Assembly: GCA_918807975.1 (NCBI GenBank)
Contig: OU964919.1
Span: forward strand, 16,014,001 to 16,078,000
Source: Aplidium turbinatum
Taxonomy: Eukaryota > Chordata > Ascidiacea > Aplousobranchia > Polyclinidae
Direction: 5' to 3'
Length of the DNA stretch: 64,000 nt
In this document: piece after piece, positions 1 to 11,206 of the stretch
Position numbering within the stretch: the first letter of the stretch is position 1
How the letters are laid out: every line of letters begins with the position of its first letter
The notes under the pieces: model-generated
What the model was told of the DNA's origin: nothing
Databases searched by the model: none
The model's input: only the letters and a program-made list of their open reading frames with translations
Position numbers and translations under genes: made by a program

Positions 1-1030
1 ACTTTTGAATTTGGTCGCATAAGGGTTCTGTGAATTTGCTTATCAGAAAACTTTGAATGTCCGGGAATTGTTTTTGTCTTGCCAAAAGTGGTTGCACTGC
101 AATCATAGTTGATGAATCCAGACAAGACATTAAAGCTTCAATCTTGTCTGAATCCTCAACTATGCTCCACTTCTGGCACACTCTATTAAAATTAGCAAAC
201 CATGCCTTAGGGGCAGATTTGCAAAGTTCTTGGGTGACTCGTTTACCCGGTTTTAAAATGGAAGTTGTTGGGTAATGCTCTGTCATCACGCTGTTACTAA
301 TGTTTGGTGAGATATAAGAGTTATTTTGTGTGATGCGTGATTGGTGGCGTGTATTGTAGGTGTGTGTAGCCACAATGATAACAAAAAATGATTAGAAAAA
401 AAAGATTAAGTTAGTCTACACACATTATGGTATATAAATTTACACAAAACACTAACAGGCAATGCACTGCTAGAAGAAGGCTTTGCCGGGGGTCACCAGT
501 TTGGCGTATGGGTTGTAGGTGGTCGAATAGTGTACGCTAAGCACTACCGACATGCGACTCCTAGCTCAGAAAGGGCGATGTTCTAACCTTATCTCTTCTA
601 GAGTGCACTGTCTATTAATACCACACTAAAGTAAGCATTGTAGAAGTAGTATAATAATTCAAAGTAAACACAAAACATTAATTAACAATGGTAGAAGATA
701 ATACAAATTAACGTCACCAGGGCAGACCAGGTTACACACACAGTAATATTACTTAATAGAATAAATGTCCTTAATCAATAGTCCGGGTTCAACCTTGTAG
801 CCATGTTCCGATTTCCGAATGTCATTTCTTTATTGTCTTTTGTGCATCGCTTTCCTTCACTTCAATTTACGTCCGATCGCTGAGTTGTTGTTTTCAAAAA
901 GTCCCTGTTTTTTATTCATCCGCGGCGCGAGCCACGTTCCAGCCTTGGCGACCTCTAGCGGACAGAACTATTCAGACGCAGGCAGAATTGTAAAGGGGAA
1001 CGCCACAAATCAAAGGAAACTAAAGAGCTG
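1..1030 (-). mobile_element. 5' part of an LTR retrotransposon (gypsy/BEL-like), running off the left edge
   Basis: A minus-strand reading frame begins at an ATG at 286 and stays open to the left edge (about 95 codons). It resembles the N-terminal Gag region of invertebrate LTR retrotransposons, with a WF...F pattern followed by a helical stretch. To its right, read on the minus strand, lies a CTGGTGACCCC motif near 490-505, typical of the primer-site/leader region of such elements. The stretch up to about 1030 is therefore probably the 5' LTR and leader, but I could not fix the outer LTR edge because the partner LTR is outside the window. The visible coding part looks whole; age and completeness cannot be judged. 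Confidence 0.55.
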
Positions 1031-1093
1031 AGTTTTCTTTTTCACATTAGTAAAAGCACAGTTTCATTAATTTTCAGGGTATGGATCAACTTT

Positions 1094-1722
1094 ATGTATT
1101 TTCAGCTGAAGGAACTTAATATTTGGCCATCTCGAGCTGTTGTGGATGAACACATGCCCACACAATTTCAAAATTCATTCCTCACAACACGTGTCATTTT
1201 AGCTGCAACTGAAATACCAATCAATAAGCCAAGAAAAATTGATGCTCAAAGCATGACGTTCTCCACCTACAAGAATAAGAACACACTAAAAATTATGATT
1301 GGCATCACTCCAAATGGGCTGGTATCGTACGTAGGCCCATCAACAGGTGGATGTTCAAGTGATCGCCAACTTATCGAGCAAAGTGCTCTCTACAAGCAAG
1401 CTAATGAACACTTTTCACAAGGGGATAACATCATGGCTGACAGAAGTATTCTTGTGCAGGATCTTTTTGCACCTTATGATGTTGCAGTCAACACGCCTAC
1501 CATGCTGAAAGGGAAGCACCAACTTGATGCAGATGTGGTTGTCTCGGATATTGCATCATCATCATTGCATCATCACGCATACATGTCGAGCGTGTTATTG
1601 GACTGACCAAGACATATAAAATTTTGACTAACCCACTGCCTTACCAGTATGTCCCAATGGCATCACGTATCGTGTTTGTATGTTTCATGCTGTGTAACTT
1701 TCGTAAACCTATTGTTAGTTGA
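1094..1722 (+). pseudogene. broken DDE transposase, ISL2EU/Harbinger-type DNA transposon
   Basis: The frame from 1094 encodes about 150 residues of the DDE_Tnp_4 nuclease core used by ISL2EU and Harbinger-like transposons. Recognisable pieces in order are ATEIPINKP, FSTYKNKNTLK, GITPNG, SDRQLIE, MADRSILVQDLF and NTPTMLKGK. The third catalytic block (RIHVERVIG, then a C-terminus ending IVS and a stop at 1720-1722) is present in another frame after about 1560, so at least one frameshift separates the halves. The first catalytic Asp, normally in LDATEIP, is Ala here (ILAATEIP). Together with the missing N-terminal part (an AG acceptor-like site sits at about 1104), this shows the copy is dead. 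I did not find its terminal repeats. Confidence 0.8.
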
Positions 1723-2070
1723 TTTTGTGATTACTTTCTTTCTTAGCAAAATCTCTTCGGGAGGTTTTCTCTGCCTACCGGCTTTTTCTTTTTTTATACT
1801 ACCGCAGCAGCGTTCCTCCTCACATAACGCAGCTGGCCTTGCACCATTGCTGGTGATGCGGCCATGTGTTTTTATAGTTATTTTTTCTGACTGTAGGCCT
1901 AAGCTGTTTTATAATGCATGTTATAACGCTAGCTCGTTTTGCCGCATCTTCCCTTTTCCGTTCTCGTGTTACGCTGCTTGAGTTAAAGTGAAAATTATCT
2001 TTTGCTTATGACTTAAATGTAGCCAAAATGTGGACTTAAACTAATTTTTGTTATTTATTGTATAACCAGC
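1723..2070. other. no recognisable gene
   Basis: Follows the broken transposase. It probably includes the 3' flank of that element, but no clean terminal repeat or further coding similarity was seen. Confidence 0.5.
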
Positions 2071-2106
2071 ATGTCGTACTCGATAACGGGAATAAAACAA
2101 GCAACA

Positions 2107-2490
2107 ACAAATATGAAACAAGTGTTAGTGCCTGAAAATATTCGACAATGCCTGACAAACCCGTCAACCACTAATAATGATCAACAATGCCTGGAAATCC
2201 TAGACAATGTATGGAAATGCCCAACAATGCCTGAAAGTAGCTACCGGTACTCTACAGTGCCTGACAACCCCTGAAAATGCTCGACAACCCCTGAAAATGT
2301 TCGACAATGCCTGAAAATGTTCGACAATGCCTGAAAATGTTCTATAATGCCTAATAAGCCTGTCAACCACTGATAATGATGGACAATGCCTGGAAATCCT
2401 AGACAATGCCTGAAAATTCCTAACAATGCCTGAAAGTAGCTACTCTACAATGCCTGACAACCCCTGAAAATGCTCGACCATCCCTGAAAA
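2107..2490. repeat. minisatellite of about 20-bp units with a roughly 200-bp higher-order repeat
   Basis: Degenerate units close to CGACAATGCCTGAAAATGTT repeat about 18 times. A longer period is also visible: the stretch with CGTCAACCACTAATAATGAT near 2162 recurs near 2354, and GCCTGAAAGTAGCTAC near 2228 recurs near 2427. Open frames across the array are by-products of the repeat and are not genes. Confidence 0.85.
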
Positions 2491-3084
2491 AGTTTTCCCT
2501 GAGCCCTTTTTGAGGCAATTTGTGCAGTTCATAGCTGCATAATAAGGCATTTTGTAAACAATTTGTAGCACGCATTTATCAACTTGAGAAAGCTCCAGCG
2601 GTGAATACCATGTGCTAACAAAGATGGCGGCTAGCAAGTTGCGACGGTACCGCATAAAGCAATCTATGATGCTTCTACTCTCTTATGATTTCTATGTTAC
2701 AGAGACTGTGCTGGCACCGTTCTATGTCAAATAGGCCATGACACCACATATTGGGTGTGGCAGACTTGATGACCAGTTCGGTCCTTCTGCCACTCCCATC
2801 ATCAGCAAACAACTTAGTTCACATTGTAATCTTGTAATTTTTTTTGCACATGTGCTGATGATGCGAAATAAAAGAACTTGAGAACGACTAAACTGAGCGC
2901 TGTGCATCGTGACGCAAATATGAGCTGACATTGTTTTTAATATTTCAACCATTTACAAAGCAGGTAGCTTCAGTTTGGCCGTTGGTGGGCGCAGCGAAAT
3001 AAGCTTCGTTGTAACCAGGGCGCGAATCACGCAAATTGTCTGACGCAAATACGCAATCATGATATCGAGAACTTTGACTTTTGA
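2491..3084. other. no recognisable gene
   Basis: Short open frames only, with no family resemblance. Nothing else stood out. Confidence 0.4.
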
Positions 3085-3260
3085 TTGATCCTCGGACTGA
3101 GAAAGCTTCTTGCAGAGCTTAATCCTGGTAGTTTCGCATAGTTGTAGAAGCTTTGAATCACTGATGCAGGACCGATCACCGATATTAACATTGTGAAGTT
3201 TCCGATCATTGAAGACTTGTTGCCGAGGAATTATTTTATCCATTAGATGCCGCTGAATGG
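3085..3260 (-). repeat. truncated tRNA-derived SINE (body only)
   Basis: On the plus strand this reads CCTCGGACTGAGAAAGC ... GAAGTTTCCGATC ... ATTAGATGCCGCTGAATGG. It matches the SINE body copies at about 31220-32360 and, inverted, at 13320-13560 and 32362-32500. The tRNA-like head is missing in this copy. Confidence 0.7.
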
Positions 3261-3785
3261 CATTGTGCTGTAAATGCATAAATAAAGCACAGACAGTTTG
3301 TAAATGCCGTTACCGGTACTTATGAATTGTCAGCTGCATAGCCAAGTAGTGAGAGCCTAAGAACGGCAATTGAAAGGGTGTCGGTTTGACACCGCTCTAG
3401 AGCAAGCGGCTGTGTGTTTGGCAGGACACTTACAACAAGCATGCCTGAAGGTTGACACAAAGGTTGGTTTTGTTGCCTTCTCGTCCACTTCATCTAAATC
3501 TTCAACCACTGGGTGTAAGCCTGGATACAACCAACATAAAAACAAAACTTATCAATCATCATCATCACATTTTATTTTTTAACATGCAGGTTTTGTGGGC
3601 ATTTCTACACTTGTAGACCTCACTCCAGATGACTGGCTGGCTGCACAAATAGCAGATTGCACATCAGCTTTCCACTTTCACAATCAAAATAATTTTTTTT
3701 GGATTTGCTCATTGTGATAGTGAGAAGTAATCATGCTGCAAATTCGAAAACTATCGCAGACCCTTTCTCTGAAAACACTTTGCAG

Positions 3786-4025
3786 CTGTTTTTTTTTTTT
3801 TGCTGAGACTATTCGGTTATTTGCTGAGACTATTCGGTTATTTGTCCGAAATGACTTGAAAAAATTCGGCCATTTTTTATTTATTTCGGTCATTTTTAGT
3901 CATTTTTGGTCATATATAGTCAATTGACTATACTGTATATTTTTTCGGACATTTTGACCCAATTGACTATATTTTTTTCGGACATTTTGCTAAAAAATCG
4001 GTCAATGACCGAAAAAAAACCCCAG
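3786..4025. mobile_element. 240-bp MITE, copy 1, with 8-bp target duplication
   Basis: Starts CTGTTTTTTTT and ends AAAAAAAACCCCAG. It is flanked by the direct repeat CTTTGCAG (3778-3785 and 4026-4033). The interior carries GGTCAATGACCG, TTTCGGACA and a short internal duplication of the segment CTGAGACTATTCGGTTATTT. The element is homologous, in inverted orientation, to 30626-30895, which has its own perfect 8-bp duplication. It has no coding capacity. Confidence 0.85.
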
Positions 4026-4149
4026 CTTTGCAGATTCTCAGTTGAGAACTCTAGATTTGCGAATCCTAGACAACTGGGAAGACTTTAGTGAATCTATTCC
4101 TAAGAATAGCCATTATGTGGTAGGCGAAAAGTCAATTTAATATTTTTTT

Positions 4150-4355
4150 TGCTTATTTATGCACACTTTGGAATTTTTTTAACTTTTAGATCAAACTCGC
4201 ACATTGGGAACCTAATTACATTGAAAATTGTGAAAATGCTTCTTAGTACCTGCTAAATAATATACTTGGAAATTTTTTTCAAGCATGCATATTGTGAATA
4301 TAGTTGCTTTAAAAGATTTTCAGTAAGTGGATGAGGGGGGAGATCAAGCATAATA
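4150..4355 (+). pseudogene. mu-class GST pseudogene fragment (3' end)
   Basis: This stretch aligns at nucleotide level with the last ~210 bp of the GST gene just downstream (about 5660-5865). Shared runs include GATCAAA..GCACATT.G.AACCT, TGAAAATG, TTGGAAATTT.TTCAAGC, GCTTTAAAAGATTT and GGGGAG.TCAAGC. It carries small insertions and a deletion covering the segment for LEKIAA, and has no intact frame. It has the same orientation as the two intact genes and lies 0.8 kb upstream of the first, so it is most simply the dead third member of a tandem GST cluster. Sequence 5' of about 4150 no longer aligns. Confidence 0.75.
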
Positions 4356-5189
4356 ACTTTATAGGACACACTACTTAGCATTCAATAAGTTATTCATTCT
4401 AGCAAGTCGGTTGATAAGTATAAATGTAGGGTATGTATGTTTCAAGTTTTAATCAAAGAAACTTATGTATAATCTTCATGAACACAATATCAGCAAGTGG
4501 CCACTACATTGGGAATTCCAATTGATATAATACAACAACATGTATTCAGGAGGTGTCTTTCTTGGCTTCTTGGAATAGTGTGACACTTAGCAGTTAAAGA
4601 TGTTAACTTAGTGGATGGAAAGCTTAAGAAGTCATTCTTCTGTTTCATCTTCCAGCATGACATTTAAGTGTTTTGCCAAAGAAACAGTCATATTTTCTAG
4701 GAAGTTATTGAACCTTTTAAATTTTGTTGGGCCAAATCTGCATTGTATTTATGGTGTTTTTCATTTTAATTAATAATATTTTTAGAAATACGGTTTTAGT
4801 TTTCAAGTTATGCATAGAGACATGAAAAGCATAGAGAGCCAGTGATGTGCAGCATTTCTAGCACAAACTTTTGTAGCCTATATCTACAATTGACCAATTT
4901 AAAATATCATAAAAATCACATCAATTGATCAGCTTTTCTTAAAAGTTGTGATGTATTTAAATTTATGCTGTTAATAGGAAATCTTTTGCAGTGTCGCCAG
5001 TGTGCATAGAAATCACACAGGTTTTCTATTAGGTGGTTTTTAATAATTGTCTAATCTCTCGGCTTTACAACCACATAGTGGGAGTGGAATATGCTTATTT
5101 TATATCTAAAAAAACTATCAACTACTATTATTGTATGATATCCAGATTCTCGTAAATTTGGTAAAGGTTCACATAAAAAAGCCTACACA
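4356..5189. promoter_or_regulatory. upstream region of GST gene 1; no defined motif
   Basis: AT-rich, with no repeat family or coding similarity recognised. It must hold the promoter and 5' UTR of the downstream GST, but I could not pick out a TATA box or start site with confidence. Confidence 0.3.
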
Positions 5190-5864
5190 ATGAAACTGAA
5201 TAAACCTGTGCTTGCTTATTGGGACATTCGAGGGTTAGTAGAACCATGTCGTTTGCTGTTGGAATTTAGTGGCTGTGATTATGAGGATAAGAAATATGTC
5301 ATTGGAGATGCGCCAGATTATGATCGCAGCAACTGGCTCAATGAAAAGATGACTTTAGGTCTTGATTTTCCCAATCTTCCGTATTACATTGATGGTGATT
5401 TGAAGCTAACAGAAAGCCTTGCTATCATGAAGTACATTGCTCGCAAGAATAATCTTGTACCAACACAAAATCATGAAAAAGCAAGGTGTGACGTGCTAGA
5501 AGGGGTAGTTTCTGATTTTAAACGGGAATTTTCTGGAATGTGTTATCAACCTAACTTTGAAACTTTAAAGCCTGCCTTTTTTAGCAACTACTATCCTAAA
5601 AAAATGCAAGAGTTTGAAGCATATTTAGCATCCAGGACCTGGCTAGCTGGTGACAATCTCACTTATGTTGACTTTGGATTTTGTGAGCTTTTGGATCAAA
5701 TTTGCACATTAGAACCTGATTGTATGGAAAAGTATGAAAATGTTTCCAAATATTTGGGAAATTTCTTCAAGCTTGAGAAGATTGCTGCATATCGTGAATC
5801 AAGTCGCTTTAAAAGATTTCCAATAAATGCTAAAATGGCCAAATGGGGAGGTCAAGCTGAATAA
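5190..5864 (+). CDS. glutathione S-transferase, mu class, gene 1
   Basis: A 224-residue intronless frame matching cytosolic mu-class GSTs over full length. These dimeric enzymes conjugate glutathione to electrophiles. The thioredoxin-like N-terminal domain (about residues 1-85) contains YWDIRGL with the likely catalytic Tyr10, the mu-typical GDAPDYDRS and WLNEK, FPNLPY, and the glutathione-site TESLAIMKYIARK. The helical C-terminal domain has RTWLAGDNLTYVDF (the N-capping/hydrophobic staple region) and the C-terminal AYRESSRFKRFP. It is about two thirds identical by eye to the GST at 22763-23434. No intron interrupts it, whereas vertebrate GSTM genes have several, so the founder may have been a retrocopy. 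The stop TAA lies inside an AATAAA (5860-5865), which is probably too close to the stop to be the only poly(A) signal. Confidence 0.95.
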   Translation: MKLNKPVLAYWDIRGLVEPCRLLLEFSGCDYEDKKYVIGDAPDYDRSNWLNEKMTLGLDFPNLPYYIDGDLKLTESLAIMKYIARKNNLVPTQNHEKARCDVLEGVVSDFKREFSGMCYQPNFETLKPAFFSNYYPKKMQEFEAYLASRTWLAGDNLTYVDFGFCELLDQICTLEPDCMEKYENVSKYLGNFFKLEKIAAYRESSRFKRFPINAKMAKWGGQAE

Positions 5865-7069
5865 AGTCTTTACTTCGTAGCTGTAGTGAGTAACAACAAG
5901 ATACTGTTTTAACGAGTGCCAACTCTGAGATGAGAACAAAAAAACTAAACAATGAGTGCCGATCTGTAATGACAAGAAACAATTGTTTAATGTACATACA
6001 GCAAGTCTAAATCAAAGAAAGCTTATCAAGCTACTATTATGCCCTTAGAACTAAATTTATTGCCTGCTCAAACGTTTTCATCCATATGCATTATGCAATG
6101 CTAGTTTTTTGGGAACTACAATTACAAATCAGAAATGGTATAAAATAGATCCCTGGTAACTGTGAATACAGTAAGGGTTTTTGTGAAGTCCAGTATAAAT
6201 CCAATTGTTTTGTAGAATTTGCTTGATTATAAGTTCTTGGTGTGGTGTGCGCTGCGCATACATACTTAGCTTACAATCATACGTTATAACTTCAACTCAT
6301 GTATAATACATTTAGAATGGTAACGCATTAGGATTTTATTTATGGTTAGTTAAACGAGGAAAATATACGTATAACACAAAAATTGAGAATTACACGTTTT
6401 CAATTCCAAGTTGTAGCAATACACTAAAGAAAGATTAAGAAATGCTAAGATAATAGCAGTACAAATGATTGGATCTTTTGGTTTGAGATCAAAATTTTGT
6501 TGAAAGCAATGCAAGTAAGATTAAATCTCCCACCACACTGCTACAATTCATACTATATATATTGACGATACTGTATCTGCATACTTTACGTTGTTTAGGA
6601 TACTGAGAATTCTACTAATTTCCCTTAAAATATCACAATATATCACTGTAAGTTAGTGTAACTTTATTAAAAGGAACGTGTCACTGTCTATTGCTAATGT
6701 CCATAAGTTATAACAATTTAATTTACAAAGAATGTGTTTAGTATGACAGGCCTAGCTTAAAGTTGCAATTCTATGGACTGTGTTTGATAGACCTACTACG
6801 TATTGTCATGATTCCACTATTCCTGATTATTTTCGCTCTAGTGTGCTTAAATTTTATCCAAGTTCAGTTTCATCTCAATGGTGCTGCTGCGTATTATGGA
6901 ACTGCTGCTTTTAGTTGACAAAGTGTTTTGCACATTCTACTGTCATATAGTTTAATATTTGTTAATCGTTTATCATTAATTAAAAGTTATTTGAGGTGTT
7001 ACACAAGTCGTTTTATGGTTCACGTCTTCATTGTAAAAGCATTAACATAAAAAAAGTTTATAGTTTATC
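5865..7069. other. intergenic, nothing recognised
   Basis: AT-rich sequence with no convincing open frame, repeat family or RNA gene. Its start must contain the 3' UTR of GST gene 1. Confidence 0.5.
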
Positions 7070-7345
7070 TTATTAAAAATTTGCGTCAGACAAAGCTGTC
7101 CATATCTAAAACAACGAAATAATACACACACTACAAAGGTCACAGAGAGCCACTTTGAATGTCGTCAGTTTAATAGCTCACTAAATATCTACTGTTACAA
7201 ATTTACATACAATGAGCGTTGGAAGAGTTGAAAGTGTTCAAAACGATAAAAACAATCAGATGATATCAGATCTGATATAAAACGATATAAAAAAAGATTT
7301 ACAGGTTGTTAAGTTTCATCATATCTTAGTCTCAGTGGTGGTTCG
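7070..7345 (-). mobile_element. 5'-truncated LINE, 3' end fragment
   Basis: Closely matches 8905-9110. On the plus strand both contain GCGTCAGACAAAGCTGTCCA, CACAGAGAGCCACTTTG, GTCGTCAGTTTAATAGCT and GATAAAAACAATCAGATGA. The AT-rich tail is on the left, so the element is on the minus strand and truncated at its 5' end, as is usual for target-primed insertion. Confidence 0.75.
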
Positions 7346-7489
7346 TCCTCGTGAAACTGGTAAATGTAATGTAAAACGTTTTTGCAGCCTATCCAGTACC
7401 CATTAAAACTAGCCGCCGGGCGCCACTGCTATTGTGAGACACCATTCACACTGCACACCAGTAGAACAGAAATGCGTCATTGCATTGCA

Positions 7490-8540
7490 ACTTCAGTTCA
7501 GTTGTTTTTATTTCTGACCATCATATCAAAAACAATACACGTCAACATAGCAAAGGTCGAGAATAAGGTAGAAGCGACAAAACGCGAACGTTAAAACGTG
7601 CTTGTGACCGAAGTAAGTTATTGAGTTGAAAAAAATTTGGCACGGTCGCAACACCTTCAGAAAAATTTAAGATGTAAAGGGAAAAAGAAGAAGAAAATGT
7701 TACAAAAAAAATAAAAAACATATATTTAGGCCAGGCGCGGATCTATGGGGGGGGCCCAAGGGGCCCGGGCCCCCCCCCGAAATTTTGTGAGAAATTATTG
7801 AATGGTTTGATATGCTTCTAAACAGCTGATATTAGTCCCACAGCGGACTTACAATCCCCCCTTTGGCACGCGTGTGACGTCACGATATTGAGAATGATGC
7901 TTTCAGTTTCCATGTCTCTAAAACAAAAGCTTGCCTAATTTTAAGAGAAACTGCATTAAAAGAGCGAGTTTTGCCAATACCAAACATTCAAACATCTCAG
8001 CCAGAAACTACCAACGAGAAAACATAGAGACTTAGCTTTATTACCGAAAAAATGCCGAAGAAAACATGATCTTATCCTTTTGCTATGCCACCGGACAGCA
8101 CCATTTCACAGGAATATTTATAGGCTACCCATATTTTTGTTAAAAATGCTCTCAGAATGCACCAAATTCAAAGTAATTTTTCAAAATTTTCTGGGGGAGG
8201 CCCTCCAGACCCCCACCGCTGGGTGTCGCCTTTGGCGAACACGCCACCGGGCTTCGCCCGCCGGCCGTCAAACCCCCCAAATTCCTGGCTACGCCACTGG
8301 TTGTTCATATCTGTTTTTTCTTACTTTTTAATTCATTTTCAAATTTTCTGGCCCCCCCCAAAAAAAACTCCTAGATCCGCGCCTGATTTAGGCTATAGCT
8401 TTATTAGCCCACATAGCTTTAGCTGATATATTTAAGATTTGTATGGACAGTTGCTATGAAGATCGGCCATGGTGCGTTATCAAGAGTGCTGATGGTCGTG
8501 AGGGGAACACGTCTTGATGCGTTTAGCTCATAGCAAAGAA
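7490..8540 (-). mobile_element. LINE/SINE tail family A, interrupted by a hAT element
   Basis: Two pieces (7490-7731 and 8386-8540) flank the element at 7732-8385. The left piece has the family signature CAGTTCAGTTG..TTTTATTTCTGACCATCA, AGGTAGAAGCGACAAAACGC and GGCACGGTCGCAACACCTT. The right piece has GATGGTCGTGAGGGGAACAC. The same pieces are uninterrupted at 16428-16760. The tail (minus strand) ends ...AACTGAACTG. It has no coding capacity here. The class (LINE 3' end versus SINE) is not settled. Confidence 0.65.
7732..8385. mobile_element. 654-bp non-autonomous hAT-type element
   Basis: Terminal inverted repeats CAGGCGCGGATCTA and TAGATCCGCGCCTG, flanked by a perfect 8-bp duplication ATTTAGGC (7724-7731 and 8386-8393). 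A 5'-truncated piece of a second family, ending CCTGGCTACGCCACTG at 8283-8299, lies inside and is homologous to 11215-11370. Its sequence CGCCACCGGGCTTCGCCCG explains the short frames here. Confidence 0.85.
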
Positions 8541-9633
8541 GAGCAAGGCAGGCAAAGAAAACCCACCAAAGAAATCCTACCACGGGCAAAGCCATTTCAA
8601 GCGCAACGCACCATGCCTTGCATTAATCACAAAATAGATAGGCCATAACTAGACGACATGAAAACAATGACAAAAACAAATAAAACAAACTAGCAAAAAC
8701 AACATCATCATCTTGCGGAAGTCCAATTATACCCAGGAAAGTTATGTCTTGCAAGCAATCGTTGTGTTTCCACCTATCTCGTGAAGTAAAGGTGACTGCG
8801 CACTGCGCAGCAGGGACAATTGTTTTATTTCTGCCACAAATAGGTCGTAGTTTTTTGTGCGGTGCTGAAGTATTGTGAAATACAAATTCGGTATTTTATT
8901 TATTATTTATTTGCGTCAGACAAAGCTGTCCATATAAAAAACAAAACAACGAAAAAATACACAAACTGCAAATGCACAAAGGTCACAGAGAGCCACTTTG
9001 GATGTCGTCAGTTTAATAGCTAGTTACAGTTACAAATACATACAATGAGAGTTGAAAGTATTCTGAACGATAAAAACAATCAGATGACTTCAGGTCTGAT
9101 TAAAAGCGATTTGAGGAGTGTATGCAACCGTTGATAAACGAAAACATGTTTTTCCTCTATAAAGCATCAAACGTTGTTATATTATTCATTACCGTACTTG
9201 ATATTTATGAGCACTGACATAACGAGGCAAATTGTGCAATATTCTGAAAGAATCATTGTAAGCAACACGTAATCGTTTTACACTGGAAGATCTAAACTTG
9301 TTCCACAACTGGGATGCGTAAAACGACATAGCCTAGCCTACATGTAGAGCGAAATACAGTGTTTGTTACAGCGGGTGAGCATTTGGCAAAGTGAGATTTT
9401 GCATTGTTTGCAGCACCGTACTGAGAGCGTACTACCTGCTTTGAGATATCATTGTCATCTGAGAGAGAACTCACAGTAAATACACCCAGTGGCGTACGCA
9501 GGATTTTCTCAAGGGGGGGGCCATTGAGAGTAGCGTAACCAGGAATTTTGAAAGGGGGAGTTTTACGGCCGGCGGGCGAAGCCCGACGGCGTTTTCGCCT
9601 AAAACGACACCCAGTGGCGGGGGGTCTGGGGGG

Positions 9634-11206
9634 CAGGGCCGGATTAAGGGTTTATGGGGCCCTGGGCTGAGCTGAAAATGGGGGCCCTTATCAAGTGACA
9701 TTTTTCGCTAAAAATTAATGGTGGAGTGGAGCTATGACACGGGCCCAGTTGCATGTATCTGTGGCACCGAGCCCCAAACAGCGGACCAGTAGCGTAGCCA
9801 GAAAAAAATTGTGGGGGGGCCAAATATTTGATGAATTGAAGAGAACAACAAAGTGTTTGATTTAAAGCCATTGCCAGTTGATGTGCAGTGGCGTATCCTG
9901 GTGGGTTGAAGCAATAAAAGTGGTAGGGGGGTTAGAGTGTGCCGAAGGCACGCGTATTCTAGGGGGGTCCGGGGGCATGCCCCCCCGGAAAATTTTTGAA
10001 AAATTACACTTAAATAATGGATTATAGCGCTTTCTGAAAACACTTTTAGGGTAATATTTGTATGAAATTTATTAGCAGATAAACAGCTATTAACTTATTA
10101 AAGATAGCTCTTACACACGAACGGGCAAAAACTGCGGCTAAAATGAGAGAACACTAAAAACTCAGCTACACAAAAACTCCATAACTACACAAAAACCCAA
10201 CAGAGTAAGCCATTCTGAAATTGCTTCCACAAATTACAATAGTTCAAAGAAACGTAAATCGCGTAAATTTTGCGCGATTTACAATTTGCAAAATTTATTG
10301 GTGTCTTTCTGTGTGTCGAAAACAAGTCCTTGGGGGTGTTAATAGCCAGATGTCTTGGAAAACGATATAAATTTCTACAAACTTTATTATATTTTCAACA
10401 AAGGGCTCAACTTTGGAATCCAAACTTGGAAAATTTGGGGAGCATGGCCCTTTTCGCCCCCCCCCCCCCTGGCTACGCCTATGCAGCAAATCACCTTCTT
10501 GTTTGCCCTCGGCTTGCCACCCGGTGCAGTAGGTGGGACCTGTCAGTGTATAACTCCGTTGCGGAAGAATGTGTCAATCTGTAGTGTACGGTATCAACGA
10601 ACTTTAGAAGACTCGATAGAAGAAGAACTGCATCATATCTAACTGACCATCTTGTATCAGATAATGTCTTCAAAACAGGCAAACCATCTAGGAATTTTCG
10701 ATGGACTTGCCAACGATGAGTAGACGAGAGCCATGAATAAAGGCTTTGCAACTATTCAAAAAGCTCAGCGGCAGAACGGCATGTTTCTACAGGACATTTA
10801 GGCTACCGATTAAATTAAGTGAATGTGCTGTGCAAGGGACATATTAAGCTACACTACATTTCTCGCGCAGAAGAGCTTGAAGACCGTTATACTTGCCACT
10901 CATATTGGCAGCATTATCATAACTTTGACCCGCAATCCGTACAATTTTCGGATATAAAAGTATCAAATAAATATGTTTTTTGTTAAAAAAACGAAGAAAA
11001 ATTGAATTACTGGGATTGGGCAGGGGTGCTGCAGCACCGCAGCACATATGGGTGAGCCGCCCTTGCTTGTTTGAGATACGAATTAAAGCAGTAATCTCCA
11101 GCTGTGCAACTAAAAAAATTAGTAGATTTTTTCTTTGAGGTGGGGGCCCCCACAAGTGGGGGCCCTGGGCTTCAGCCCAGTCCGCCCCCCCCTTAATCCG
11201 GCACTG
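9634..11206 (-). mobile_element. nested hAT element with transposase remnants
   Basis: Ends CAGGGCCGGATTAAGG and CCTTAATCCGGCACTG, with a perfect 8-bp duplication CTGGGGGG (9626-9633 and 11207-11214). On the minus strand it encodes pieces of a ZMYM-type hAT transposase. About 10870-10930 gives GQSYDNAANMSGKYNGLQAL, matching the GQGYDGASNMSG block. About 10640-10690 gives LSDTRWSVRYDAV, matching the LSxTRWxxR block. The blocks lie in different frames with parts missing, so this copy cannot make a transposase. Confidence 0.88.
9787..10483. mobile_element. third-level nested non-autonomous element
   Basis: Inverted ends CAGTAGCGTAGCCAG and CTGGCTACGCCTATG sit inside the element at 9634-11206. 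The flanking octamers (CAGCGGAC, CAGCAAAT) agree at only about five of eight positions, so the duplication is decayed or the boundary is slightly off. A further start-like sequence CAGTGGCGTATCCTGG lies inside at 9886 without a clear partner. Confidence 0.6.

Noticed and set aside
57-275. 72-codon plus-strand frame at the left edge
   Set aside because: The opposite strand reads as a Gag-like frame with clear family character; the plus frame is its shadow.
2071-2655. Overlapping frames of 60-70 codons on both strands
   Set aside because: They translate the minisatellite and its flank; the repeated peptide is a consequence of the 20-bp unit.
3786-4025. CRISPR-like or regulatory repeat array of TTTCGGACA motifs
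   Set aside because: The motifs are inside a bounded MITE with an 8-bp target duplication; this is a eukaryotic repeat.
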